NCBI GenBank assembly: GCA_963735025.1
Contig: CAVTJG010000007.1
Span: 1 to 64,000 of the forward strand
DNA from: JAABRB01 sp963735025
GTDB lineage: Bacteria > Pseudomonadota > Gammaproteobacteria > Burkholderiales > SG8-39
Length of the DNA stretch: 64,000 nucleotides
Direction of reading: 5' to 3'
A program made the translations under genes and the position numbers. Below are positions 27,740-36,105 of this stretch, piece by piece (the first letter of the stretch is position 1; each line of letters opens with the position of its first letter). Under the pieces are notes generated by a model, which saw only the letters and a program-made list of their open reading frames with translations, was not told the DNA's origin and searched no databases.

Positions 27740-28678
27740 GTGCGCATTCTGATCACCGGCGCCGCGGGCTGTCTCGGCGCAAATCTCGTCGATCGGTTGG
27801 TTCCAGCCGGGCATGAGATCCTCGTAATCGACAATTTCGCTACCGGGCATCGCGAAGCACTTCCTTCGATCCCAGCGGTCCGCTTGACTGAGGGGACAAT
27901 CGTCGACCGGAGCCTTGTCGACCGGTGTTTCGATGAATTCGCGCCGGAGTGGGTGATCCACAGCGCAGCCGCCTACAAGGACCCGGACGACTGGCGAGAA
28001 GACGCCGCCACCAACGTGCTAGGCACCATCAACGTGGTCGATGCGGCGCGGCGTGCAGGTGTGCGGCGCTTCGTGAACTTCCAGACCGCACTCTGCTACG
28101 GCCGGCCGAAGCAGGTGCCGATCCCCGTGGACCACCCGGCAGTGCCGTTCACAAGCTACGGGATCTCAAAGACCGCGGGAGAGCAATATCTCGCGATGTC
28201 CGGGCTGCCGTACGTCTCGCTCCGGCTCGCGAACGTCACCGGACCGAGGCTGGCGATCGGTCCGATCCCGACGTTCTACAAGCGGCTGAAGGCCGGGCAG
28301 AAGTGTTTCTGCAGCGACACGGTGCGAGACTTCCTCGACTTGTCCGACTTCTTTACGCTGATGGACCAAGTACTGACCGACGCCGCACCGACCGGCATCT
28401 ACAACGTGTCGACCGGCGAAGGGCACACGATCAAGGAAGTCTTCGACGTGGTCGCCGACTATCTCGGCGTTATGCTAGCTGAGCCGGTGCCGGTTGTGCC
28501 GCCCGGCGCTGATGATGTGCCGGCGGTCGTGCTCGATGCGTCGATCACCGAGCGCGCGTTCGGCTGGAAAGCGCGGGTACCATTTGCGGAGTCCATCCGG
28601 CGGACTTTGCAGTGGTACGACCAGTATGGTGTCGGGGCGATCTTCAGCCATCTTGCTCCGCCTCCCGCCAAGGGTTGA
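27740..28678 (+). CDS. NAD-dependent epimerase, Bordetella WbmG/WbmH-like
   Basis: A 312-residue SDR with a GTG start at 27740 (MRILITGAAGCLGANLVDRL). It parallels the upstream gene block for block: WVIHSAAAYKDPDDWRED, FVNFQTALCYGRPKQ, YGISKTAGEQYLAMSG, SLRLANVTGPR and PIPTFYKRLKAGQKCF. The Thr-for-Ser substitution in FQTALCYG is shared. The pair is thus a diverged tandem duplication, as seen for WbmG and WbmH in Bordetella. The predicted substrate is a UDP-diacetamido-uronate, by analogy only. Confidence 0.82.
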   Translation: MRILITGAAGCLGANLVDRLVPAGHEILVIDNFATGHREALPSIPAVRLTEGTIVDRSLVDRCFDEFAPEWVIHSAAAYKDPDDWREDAATNVLGTINVVDAARRAGVRRFVNFQTALCYGRPKQVPIPVDHPAVPFTSYGISKTAGEQYLAMSGLPYVSLRLANVTGPRLAIGPIPTFYKRLKAGQKCFCSDTVRDFLDLSDFFTLMDQVLTDAAPTGIYNVSTGEGHTIKEVFDVVADYLGVMLAEPVPVVPPGADDVPAVVLDASITERAFGWKARVPFAESIRRTLQWYDQYGVGAIFSHLAPPPAKG

Positions 28679-28701
28679 GCGACGACTCAACGGACCTTGC
28701 A

Positions 28702-29754
28702 ATGACTCAAGCTACGATGAAAGGCCAGGCCATCCTCGTCACCGGCGGAGCCGGCTTCGTGGGCAGCAACCTGGTGAAGCGGCTCCTTGAGCTTGGCGCC
28801 GCGAAAGTGCACGTCGTTGACAACCTCTTGTCGGCGGAACGCGTCAATGTCCCGAATGACCCGCGCGTCGCGTTCTCCCAAAGCTCCATTACGGACGATG
28901 CACTGCTCGCAAGCCTCGCGGACGAGTACGACTACGTCTTTCACCTCTGCACTTACCACGGCAACCAAAGCTCGATTCACGATCCGATTGCAGACCACGA
29001 CAACAACACCCTCACGACGCTCAAGCTTTACGAGCGCCTGAAGGGCTTCAGGCGCATAAAGAAAGTCGTGTACTCCTCGGCCGGCTGCTCGGTCGCGGAA
29101 AAGACATTTGGGAAGGCTAGCGCGACCGAGGAAACGGACCTGGTCGCCCTGAAGCAGGATAGCCCGTACTCAATGTCTAAGATCTTCGGGGAGTTCTATT
29201 CGGTCTACTACTTTAACCAGCACCAGCTCCCGACCGTTCGTGCGCGCTTCCAGAACGTCTACGGCCCCGGCGAGATTCTGGGCGCGGGCCAATGGCGCGG
29301 GACGCCGGCGACCGTCTGGCGCAACGTCACGCCGACGTTCATCTTCAAGGCCCTCGATCGCGAGCAACTGCCGCTCGAAAACGAGGGTATTGCGACGCGC
29401 GACTTCATCTACGTGGCCGATGTCGCGGACGGGTTGATCGCATGCGCCCTAAACGGCAACCCAGGCGAAGCGTACAACGTCGCGAGCGGGAAGGAGACGT
29501 CGATACGCGAGCTCGCCGAGAAGATCAATGCATTGACCGGCAACACCGCCGGCATCCATCATCTCCCAAAGCGACCTTGGGACAATTCCGGCAAGCGTTT
29601 CGGCAGCGCGGAAAAGGCCTCGCGAGAGCTCGGATTCAAGGCTCGGATCGGAATCGGAGAGGGATTGAAGCGAACCGTCGATTGGACCCGCGAGAACCTT
29701 TCCTTGATCAAGACCACGATCGCCAAGCACGATCAATACATGAAAGCTGCGTGA
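28702..29754 (+). CDS. NAD-dependent epimerase, Bordetella WbmF-like
   Basis: A 350-residue SDR from ATG 28702 (ATG 28717 also possible). GGAGFVGSNLVKRL is the nucleotide-binding motif; the catalytic Ser region is VVYSSAGCSVAEK and YSMSKIFGEFYSVYY the YxxxK pair. HLCTYHGNQSSIHDPIADHDNNTLTTLKLY, RARFQNVYGPGEILGAG and WRNVTPTFIFKAL are blocks I recognise from WbmF of the Bordetella O-antigen locus. Together with the two preceding genes this recreates a WbmF/G/H-type trio, though in the order H/G first and F last. Confidence 0.84.
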   Translation: MTQATMKGQAILVTGGAGFVGSNLVKRLLELGAAKVHVVDNLLSAERVNVPNDPRVAFSQSSITDDALLASLADEYDYVFHLCTYHGNQSSIHDPIADHDNNTLTTLKLYERLKGFRRIKKVVYSSAGCSVAEKTFGKASATEETDLVALKQDSPYSMSKIFGEFYSVYYFNQHQLPTVRARFQNVYGPGEILGAGQWRGTPATVWRNVTPTFIFKALDREQLPLENEGIATRDFIYVADVADGLIACALNGNPGEAYNVASGKETSIRELAEKINALTGNTAGIHHLPKRPWDNSGKRFGSAEKASRELGFKARIGIGEGLKRTVDWTRENLSLIKTTIAKHDQYMKAA

Positions 29755-29788
29755 GCCCGAAAAATCCAGCCACACCGCACCAGCCCCG

Positions 29789-31111
29789 ATGCGGAAGCTG
29801 AACGTCCTGCTGCTCTGCAACCGTCCAGCCCGCGGCGCAGACGCTTCGACCGTAACGGATCACTTGGACGCGTTCCGCCGTTTCTCGCGGAACAGCATTT
29901 TCGAACTGTCCTTCATTCGCGAGCTGCCGAGCCGGGTCGCCCTCGAGCGATTCGACGTCCTTGCGATCCATTATTCCACAGCGCTAGGCTATTACGTCGA
30001 CCACTACATCAGTCCCGCGGCACGACAGCGCGTGCGGGATTTTCCCGGGCTCAAAGTCGCCTTCATCCAGGATGAATATCGGATGATCGATCGGGTGCAT
30101 GAGGTCCTGGCATTTCTCGGCATAGACGTCCTCTTCACCTGCGTGCCGACCCCAGAGATCGAGAAGGTCTATCCCTCTGCAAAGCTGCCCGGTCTTACCA
30201 AGATCAACAATCTCACCGGCTATGTGCCGGAGGCGTTGCTCTCACGTCAAGTTGCCCCCATCGCCGATCGGCCAATCGACGTCGGCTACCGTACCCGGAA
30301 GCCGCCGTACTGGCTGGGCGAGCTTGGGATGGAGAAATGGCGCATCGCCGAGCTATTCCGCGAGCACGCGCGCGACACCGGGTTGCGGCTCGACGTGTCT
30401 TACAACGAGGCGGACCGACTATATGGCGCGAAGTGGACTGACTTCGTCGCCTCGTGTCGGGTGATGCTTGGCGTGGAGAGCGGCGCGAGCGTATTCGACT
30501 TCTCGGGCGACCTTCAGCGAAACGTGGACGCCTACGTCGTCGAGCACCCTGACGCGTCGTTCGAGGAGGTCCAGGCCAAGTTCCTCGGTCCGTATGAAGG
30601 CAAGATTCGCCTAAATCAGATCTCGCCGCGCTGCTTCGAGGCGGCCGCGCTACGGACGGCGATGGTGCTCTACGAAGGTGAGTATTCCGGGGTGCTGGAG
30701 CCCTGGAGGCATTACTTGCCGCTGAAAAAGGACTTCTCAAATTTCCCCGACGTGCTTGCGGCGCTTCGCGATCAGCCCGGTCTCCAGCGCCTCGTCGATC
30801 GGACGTTTGAAGAAGTGGCGCGCAACCCAGCGCACTCCTACCATACCTTCGTGGCGCAATTCGACGACCTGATCGAGAACGAACTTGTCGCTCGCGGTAA
30901 GCCAATAATGCACCAGCCCTACAGCGTTGCCGCTTATCGCGCCGCGCTCCTCGGCAGTCCTGCCTACGCCTGGAAACGCCTGACCTCGTCGGTGCTTCAG
31001 CGAGTGCTGCTGGGCACGGGCCTGCGGAAGGTGCTGATTCGGATCTGGGGCCAAACGCCGCTTACGTTCCGCCATACTCTACGGCCGCTGCTCCGAATCA
31101 TCGGACGATAG
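29789..31111 (+). CDS. GT-like protein, QDEY/SGVxxP paralogue family, copy 4
   Basis: A 440-residue member of the same family as copies at 14113, 20713 and 23452. Shared blocks are NVLLLCNRP, FDVLAIHYS, AFIQDEYRM, FTCVPTPEIEKVYP, LTGYVPEAL, GYRTRKPPYWLGELGMEKW, LYGAKWTDFVASC, LGVESGASVFDF, RLNQISPRCFEAAALRTAM and YEGEYSGVLEPWRHYLPL with KKDFSN. TES is VES here. It stands between the WbmF-like epimerase and the 2-epimerase, so its glycosidic role may involve the same diacetamido-uronic sugar. The C-terminus is again arginine-rich and hydrophobic. Confidence 0.73.
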   Translation: MRKLNVLLLCNRPARGADASTVTDHLDAFRRFSRNSIFELSFIRELPSRVALERFDVLAIHYSTALGYYVDHYISPAARQRVRDFPGLKVAFIQDEYRMIDRVHEVLAFLGIDVLFTCVPTPEIEKVYPSAKLPGLTKINNLTGYVPEALLSRQVAPIADRPIDVGYRTRKPPYWLGELGMEKWRIAELFREHARDTGLRLDVSYNEADRLYGAKWTDFVASCRVMLGVESGASVFDFSGDLQRNVDAYVVEHPDASFEEVQAKFLGPYEGKIRLNQISPRCFEAAALRTAMVLYEGEYSGVLEPWRHYLPLKKDFSNFPDVLAALRDQPGLQRLVDRTFEEVARNPAHSYHTFVAQFDDLIENELVARGKPIMHQPYSVAAYRAALLGSPAYAWKRLTSSVLQRVLLGTGLRKVLIRIWGQTPLTFRHTLRPLLRIIGR

Positions 31112-31114
31112 CTC

Positions 31115-32206
31115 ATGAACATCGTCACTGTTGTCGGCGCCCGACCCCAGTTCATCAAAGCGGCCGTGGTGTCCCGCGCAATCGCTGCCCGGCGAGGCGA
31201 CCTCGAGTTCGACGAGGTCATTGTGCATACCGGACAGCACTACGACGACAACATGTCAGACATCTTCTTCCGGGAAATGAAGATTCCAAAGCCAGCGTAC
31301 AACCTCGGCATCGGCGGATCGCTCCACGGCGAGATGACCGGTCGCATGCTGGCTGAAATCGAACAGGTGCTGCTCGATATCAAGCCGGACGCCGTGCTCG
31401 TCTATGGCGATACCAATAGCACTCTCGCGGGTGCGCTCGCGGCAGCAAAGCTGCACATTCCTGTGGCGCACGTCGAGGCGGGGCTGCGGTCTTTCAACAA
31501 GCGAATGCCGGAAGAAGTGAACCGCATTCTCGCGGACCATGTCTCGCGCTGGCTTTTCTGCCCAACTGGGACGGCCGTGCACAACCTCTCCCGTGAAGGA
31601 CTGGCGGGGGACGGAGTGATCAATGTCGGCGACGTGATGTATGACGCCGCGCTCTTCTACGCGAGGATTGCCGAGCCGAGCGAAGGGTCACGGCAAATCG
31701 TCGCTGAATCGGACAAGGGCTTCTACCTCGCGACGTTTCATCGCGCTGAGAACACCGATGACCCAGTGCGGCTCAGGGAGATCGTTCTTGCTCTGGACGC
31801 GCTCGCAGCACGCTCGGCGGTCGTGCTTCCGATTCATCCGCGGACATCGAAGATGCTCGCAGAGTTCTCGATCGCACCGAGACATGTTCGCGTCATCAAC
31901 CCGGTCGGCTACTTCGACATGCTGCATCTCCTGCAGCATTGCCGCGGCGTTCTTACCGACAGCGGCGGATTGCAGAAGGAGGCATTCTTTTTTCGCAAGC
32001 CGTGTGTGACCATGCGCGACGAAACGGAGTGGCTGGAGCTTGTCGAAGGCGGCTACAACGCTCTCGCCGGGGCGGACCACGAGCGAGTTCTCGACGTCTT
32101 GCAGCGACTCGAGGCCTCGAATCCTGACTGGAGTGCTCGTCTTTACGGGGACGGCGACGCGGGCGGCAAGATTGTGCAGCAGCTCGCAGTCGAACTTGGT
32201 CGATAA
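31115..32206 (+). CDS. UDP-sugar C2-epimerase, WbpI/WlbD-like
   Basis: A 363-residue non-hydrolysing UDP-HexNAc 2-epimerase starting MNIVTVVGARPQFIKAAVVS three bases after the previous stop. HTGQHYDDNMSDIFF, YGDTNSTLAGALAAAKL and HVEAGLRSFNKRMPEEVNR are diagnostic. The FNKRMPEE form (WecB has a TGD...PWPEE form) points to the WbpI/WlbD branch that epimerises UDP-2,3-diacetamido-2,3-dideoxy-glucuronate to the manno form. HPRTSKML and LTDSGGLQKEAFFF complete the fold. The oxidation, amination and acetylation enzymes of that pathway are not in this window. Confidence 0.86.
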   Translation: MNIVTVVGARPQFIKAAVVSRAIAARRGDLEFDEVIVHTGQHYDDNMSDIFFREMKIPKPAYNLGIGGSLHGEMTGRMLAEIEQVLLDIKPDAVLVYGDTNSTLAGALAAAKLHIPVAHVEAGLRSFNKRMPEEVNRILADHVSRWLFCPTGTAVHNLSREGLAGDGVINVGDVMYDAALFYARIAEPSEGSRQIVAESDKGFYLATFHRAENTDDPVRLREIVLALDALAARSAVVLPIHPRTSKMLAEFSIAPRHVRVINPVGYFDMLHLLQHCRGVLTDSGGLQKEAFFFRKPCVTMRDETEWLELVEGGYNALAGADHERVLDVLQRLEASNPDWSARLYGDGDAGGKIVQQLAVELGR

Positions 32207-32306
32207 GGTATTGGCAGTCACAAGATAGTGACTTCGTGAACCCGATGGCTTCGGTCGAGGATCCAACGCAGTCGAAACGCGTTTGGCAACGACGGAGTAA
32301 TTTCCG

Positions 32307-33440
32307 TTGAAGAAGGTCTGCTTCGTCACGACGAGCCCGCTCATCGTGAATTTTTTCTTCGTCCCCCTGCTACGCGCGATGGCGACGCGTTACGACGTTT
32401 CGCTCGCCGTCAATGCCGAGGAAGGCGTGCCGTTGCCAGCCGGAGTTCCGGCGCGTGTGCACGCCGTGCGTATCCTGCGCCCCATTGCCCCGCGCGCGGA
32501 TCTCGCGGCACTCTGGAAGCTCTATCGTCTTTTCAGGGCCGAGCGCTTCGATGCCGTGCATTCGGTGAGTCCGAAAGGTGGGTTGCTTGCCATGACCGCG
32601 GCGTGGCTCGCTCGCGTGCCGGTGCGAGTTCACATGTTTACTGGCCAGGTCTGGGTGACGCGAAGCGGCTTCATGCGGTGGCTGTTGAAATCAACCGACC
32701 GCTGGATTGCCACCATCGCGACGCATGTATTCGCGGATAGTCCGTCACAGCGCGCGTTTCTCGTCGAAAAGGGAATCGTCAGCGCCGATCGATGCTCGGT
32801 GCTTGCATGCGGCTCGATCAGTGGCGTGGATACCTCACGATTCAAGCCGGACGCGGAGGCGCGCGCTGCAGTGCGCGCGGAGCTCGGACTGGACGAGTTG
32901 GCGTTGCTTCTCGTGTTTCTCGGCCGCATCAACCGCGACAAGGGGGTACTCGATCTCGCGGCCGCGTTCGGGGAGCTTCATTCGCAGGTGCCCGGCGTCG
33001 CACTCCTCCTGGTGGGCCCCGACGAGCAAGCCCTGCGGAACGCATTGCTCAAAAGCGCGGGGACGGGCGCCACCGCCATTCACTTCGTCGAATACACGCG
33101 AACACCGGAGCGCTATCTTGCGGCGGCCGACGTGCTTTGTCTCCCCAGCTACCGCGAGGGCTTCGGCAGCGTAGTAATCGAGGCCGGTGCGACCGGCATC
33201 CCGAGCGTGGGATCACGAATCTACGGCGTCACCGACGCGATCGTCGACGGGGAAACAGGTGTGCTCCACGAACCGGGGAACGTTGCCGACATCGCGGCGA
33301 AGCTTCTGCCGCTCGTGACCGATTCGACGCTTCGCCGACGGCTCGGTGAGCGCGCTCGCGAACGCGCGCTGCGTGATTTTTCGCAGGAAGCAGTGACGAA
33401 CGCGCTTCTCGACTTCTACGCCCGAGCGCTCGGCGGCTAG
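32307..33440 (+). CDS. Glycosyltransferase family 4 protein
   Basis: A 377-residue GT4 enzyme, start assigned to TTG 32307 (MKKVCFVTTSPLIVNFFF). Motifs: FDAVHSVSPKGGLLAMTAAWLARVPVRVH, HVFADSPSQRAFLVEKG, VFLGRINRDKGVLDLA, LLLVGPDEQAL, and LCLPSYREGFGSVVIEAGATGIPSVGSRIYG, the E-x7-E donor site. This is the CapM/PglA-like branch that adds HexNAc or deoxysugars to a lipid-linked acceptor. A 100 bp spacer separates it from the 2-epimerase. It converges on manC, whose stop is 11 bp away on the other strand. Confidence 0.86.
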   Translation: MKKVCFVTTSPLIVNFFFVPLLRAMATRYDVSLAVNAEEGVPLPAGVPARVHAVRILRPIAPRADLAALWKLYRLFRAERFDAVHSVSPKGGLLAMTAAWLARVPVRVHMFTGQVWVTRSGFMRWLLKSTDRWIATIATHVFADSPSQRAFLVEKGIVSADRCSVLACGSISGVDTSRFKPDAEARAAVRAELGLDELALLLVFLGRINRDKGVLDLAAAFGELHSQVPGVALLLVGPDEQALRNALLKSAGTGATAIHFVEYTRTPERYLAAADVLCLPSYREGFGSVVIEAGATGIPSVGSRIYGVTDAIVDGETGVLHEPGNVADIAAKLLPLVTDSTLRRRLGERARERALRDFSQEAVTNALLDFYARALGG

Positions 33441-33451
33441 GTTACGCGAAT

Positions 33452-34875
33452 TTAGCTTCGCTTGTAGAGGTCCTCGAAGCGGACGATATCGTCTTCGCCA
33501 AGATAGCCGCCGGACTGGACCTCGATCAGGAAGAGCGAAACCTTGCCGGGATTCTCGAGTCGATGGCGGGTGCCGATAGGGATGTAGGTCGACTCGTTCT
33601 CGGCGAGTAACATCACATCGTCGCCGCGCGTAACACGAGCGGTGCCGGACACGACGATCCAGTGTTCGGCGCGATGGTGATGCATCTGCAGACTGAGCGC
33701 GGCGCCAGGCTTGACCATGATGCGTTTGACCTGGAATCGCTGGCCCGCATCGATGCGATTCGTAGTAGCCCCAGGGCCGGTACACGCGCGTGTGGGTCAA
33801 GTGCTCGGTGCGGTTCGCTCCGTCGAGATGGCCAACGATGTCTTTCACCTTCTGCGCCTCCGACTGGTCGGCGACGAGCAGCGCATCGTCGGTCTCGACG
33901 ATGAGCGCGTTCTTCATGCCGAGCACCGAGACCATGCGGCTTTCGGCCCGCACGTAGCAGTTTTCGGCGTCGCGCAGATGCACGTCGCCACGCACCACGT
34001 TGCCGTGCGCGTCCTTCTCCGCCACCTCCCAGAGCGTAGACCACGAGCCGACGTCGCTCCAGCCGATGTCGACCGGGATGACCGCTGCAGCGTCGGTCTT
34101 CTCCATCACCGCATAGTCAATCGACTCGGCCGGACAGGCGGCAAAAGCCTCCTCATCGAGGCGCAGGAAGTCGAGATCGCGCTTCGCCTTCTCCCAGGCG
34201 ATGCGCGCGGCGGCAAGGATGTCGGGCCGGTGCCGCCCGAGCTCCTCGCAGCAACCGCGCCGCCGAGAACGCGAACATGCCGCTGTTCCACGAGTGCCGT
34301 CCGCTTGCGAGGAACTCCTGCGCTTTCGCGCGATCGGGCTTTTCCACGAAACGCTCGACGCGGTAGGCGCCGACTTCCGCCGCGATCGCATCGCCGCGCT
34401 CGATGTATCCATAACCGGTCGCAGGCTGGTCAGGGGTGATGCCGAAAGTCACGAGCGCACCGCTCTCTGCGAGCCGGGCGGCTTGCCGCACGGCTTCGTG
34501 GAAACGGTAAACATCGCGGATCAGATGGTCGGCGGGCAGCACGAGCATCACGCCCGTGGGATCCCGCTCCTGCACCCAGAGCGCGGCAACCGCGGCGGCC
34601 GGCGCAGTGTTGCGGCCCACCGGCTCCAGCACCTGAATGGACGGCTCGATGCCGATCTCTCGCAGTTGCTCGGCAACCAGGAAGCGGTGCTCGTTGTTGC
34701 TCACGACTATCGGCGGCGCACACTCCAGGCCGGAAAGACGCAGCACGGTGTCCTGGAGCATGGATCGCTCCGACACCAGCGGCAGGAACTGCTTCGGCAG
34801 CGCGCGGCGCGACATCGGCCACAGGCGGGTGCCTGAGCCTCCGCAAAGGATGACTGGATAAGTTCGAGGCGGCAC
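33452..34875 (-). pseudogene. manC: Mannose-1-phosphate guanylyltransferase / mannose-6-phosphate isomerase, frameshifted
   Basis: Minus strand, GTG start at 34875. The pyrophosphorylase motif GGSGTRLWPMSRRALPKQF, VEPVGRN-like VLEPVGRNTAPAA, FVEKPDRAKA and SGMFAFSAARLL are in the first frame. Near 34260 the frame changes to AAARIAWEKAKRDLDFLRL...DIGWSDVGSWSTLWEVA, then near 33745 to the type II isomerase cupin MVKPGAALSLQMHHHRAEHW and RHRLENPGKVSLFLIEVQSG. The corrected product is ~474 residues, normal for ManC/AlgA/WbpW. It makes GDP-mannose for downstream sugar donors. Two single-base indels explain everything, so the gene may be intact in the organism. Confidence 0.82.
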
Positions 34876-35103
34876 GTGACTCCTGGGCGTGAGGGCGGCT
34901 CGTCAGGGCACCACGCGCCTCTCCTGCCGCCTGGGCGATTTTATGCTCGTCACGGCCGACCGGTCGTGAGAAAATTCCGCTCCCAATCCGTGCCTGGTGG
35001 CTCGAGTGGATCGCTGTACGCTTCAGGGACCCTCCGGTGCACAGTCCCGAGCTTCGCCACCCGATGCGCTACCGCTCCCGATGATGCCCTGCTGCAACAG
35101 ACG
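34876..35103. promoter_or_regulatory. Divergent intergenic region between manC and flippase gene
   Basis: About 230 bp separate the minus-strand manC start (34875) from the likely flippase start (ATG 35104). Promoters for both directions should be here. I see no clear operator, terminator or small gene, and no convincing -35/-10 pair. Confidence 0.3.
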
Positions 35104-36105
35104 ATGACGGCGTCCGTTCCCGAGGCGCAGCGGGGCATGCGCTGGATCTTCCCGATCGCCTATCTCACGGTCACCCACTCGACCGTGGGATTGATGGTCC
35201 TGGTCGGCCTGTTCGGCGACCCGGTCATCGCGGCCGACATTGCGCTCGCCCAGGGCGCGACGTTCGCGACGTTTCACGCGCTATCGGCGAACACCCGCGC
35301 GTTGATCCTAGGCCAGTCCCGCGTGGTCACGGTCACCGATATCCTGAGAATGCGCCTCGTGCTGGCGCTCCCGCTGATGCTGGCCGCGTACGTGCTGGCG
35401 ACGGCCGGGACGGGAGTTCCCGCATGGCTTGCCCTCTTCATCGTCCTCCGGCGCTGCGGCGAGTGGTTCAACGATCTGCAGCTCTGCAAAGCGGAGCTCG
35501 AGCACCGGGCGGCGTTCGCCAGACGCTTCCTCGCACTTCAGGCGTTGCTGCTTGCGTCGGCGGCGGTCGCGCTCATCACCGGTTCTGCGTATGCGCCCAT
35601 CGTTCTTGCGGCCTGGGCACTCGTTCCGCTGGGATTCGTCCTTGCGCTCCGGCGCGAGCTGGCGGGCGCTCAGTCGGTCGGGTTCGCACGCGTCATGCGG
35701 CGCGTTCTCCCGCATGCCGGCTCCACCGCGGTCGCGGGCCTCGCACTGTACGCATTCCGGATCCTGGTCGTCCTGCTCATCGCCAAGGAGCTGGCCGGAG
35801 ATCTCTTCACTGCGATCGCAATCGGAAGCTTTATCGGTACGATGTTCGCAAACGTCCTGGGGCCGAGCGTGGAACTTCACGAACGGCGCACCGGCAGCGG
35901 GCTGCCCATCATGGTGAGGCGTGCCATCTGGTGCACGCTCGGAGTCGCGATCGCCATCCTCTGCGGCGTCCGTCCTGGCCCCGGCAGTCCTGGAATCGCT
36001 CGGCAAGCCGCGATTCTTCTGGCTCGCGTGCGGCTTGTCGCTCGTCGGCGGCGTAGTGATGGTTCAAGCCCAGCGGGTGCGCCTGAGAGTGTTGCGCTTC
36101 GATGA
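35104..36105 (+). CDS. Wzx-like flippase, frame lost near its C-terminus
   Basis: ATG 35104 gives MTASVPEAQRGMRWIFPIAYLT followed by eight or nine hydrophobic segments (for example LRMRLVLALPLMLAAYVLA, LALQALLLASAAVALITG, VAGLALYAFRILVVLLIAKEL, FTAIAIGSFIGTMFANVLGP). Around 35965 the frame fails: the continuation, LAPAVLESLGKPRFFWLACGLSLVGGVVM and two more helices, is in the frame of the next entry. So the last third of this ~400-residue inner-membrane protein is displaced by an indel, and the stop at 36105 is probably not genuine. An in-frame open stretch upstream to 34876 has no coding character. Confidence 0.66.
   Translation: MTASVPEAQRGMRWIFPIAYLTVTHSTVGLMVLVGLFGDPVIAADIALAQGATFATFHALSANTRALILGQSRVVTVTDILRMRLVLALPLMLAAYVLATAGTGVPAWLALFIVLRRCGEWFNDLQLCKAELEHRAAFARRFLALQALLLASAAVALITGSAYAPIVLAAWALVPLGFVLALRRELAGAQSVGFARVMRRVLPHAGSTAVAGLALYAFRILVVLLIAKELAGDLFTAIAIGSFIGTMFANVLGPSVELHERRTGSGLPIMVRRAIWCTLGVAIAILCGVRPGPGSPGIARQAAILLARVRLVARRRRSDGSSPAGAPESVALR

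Noticed and set aside
27085..27834. Minus-strand frame over the WbmH-like gene
   Set aside because: Antisense shadow with no motif, overlapping an intact epimerase.
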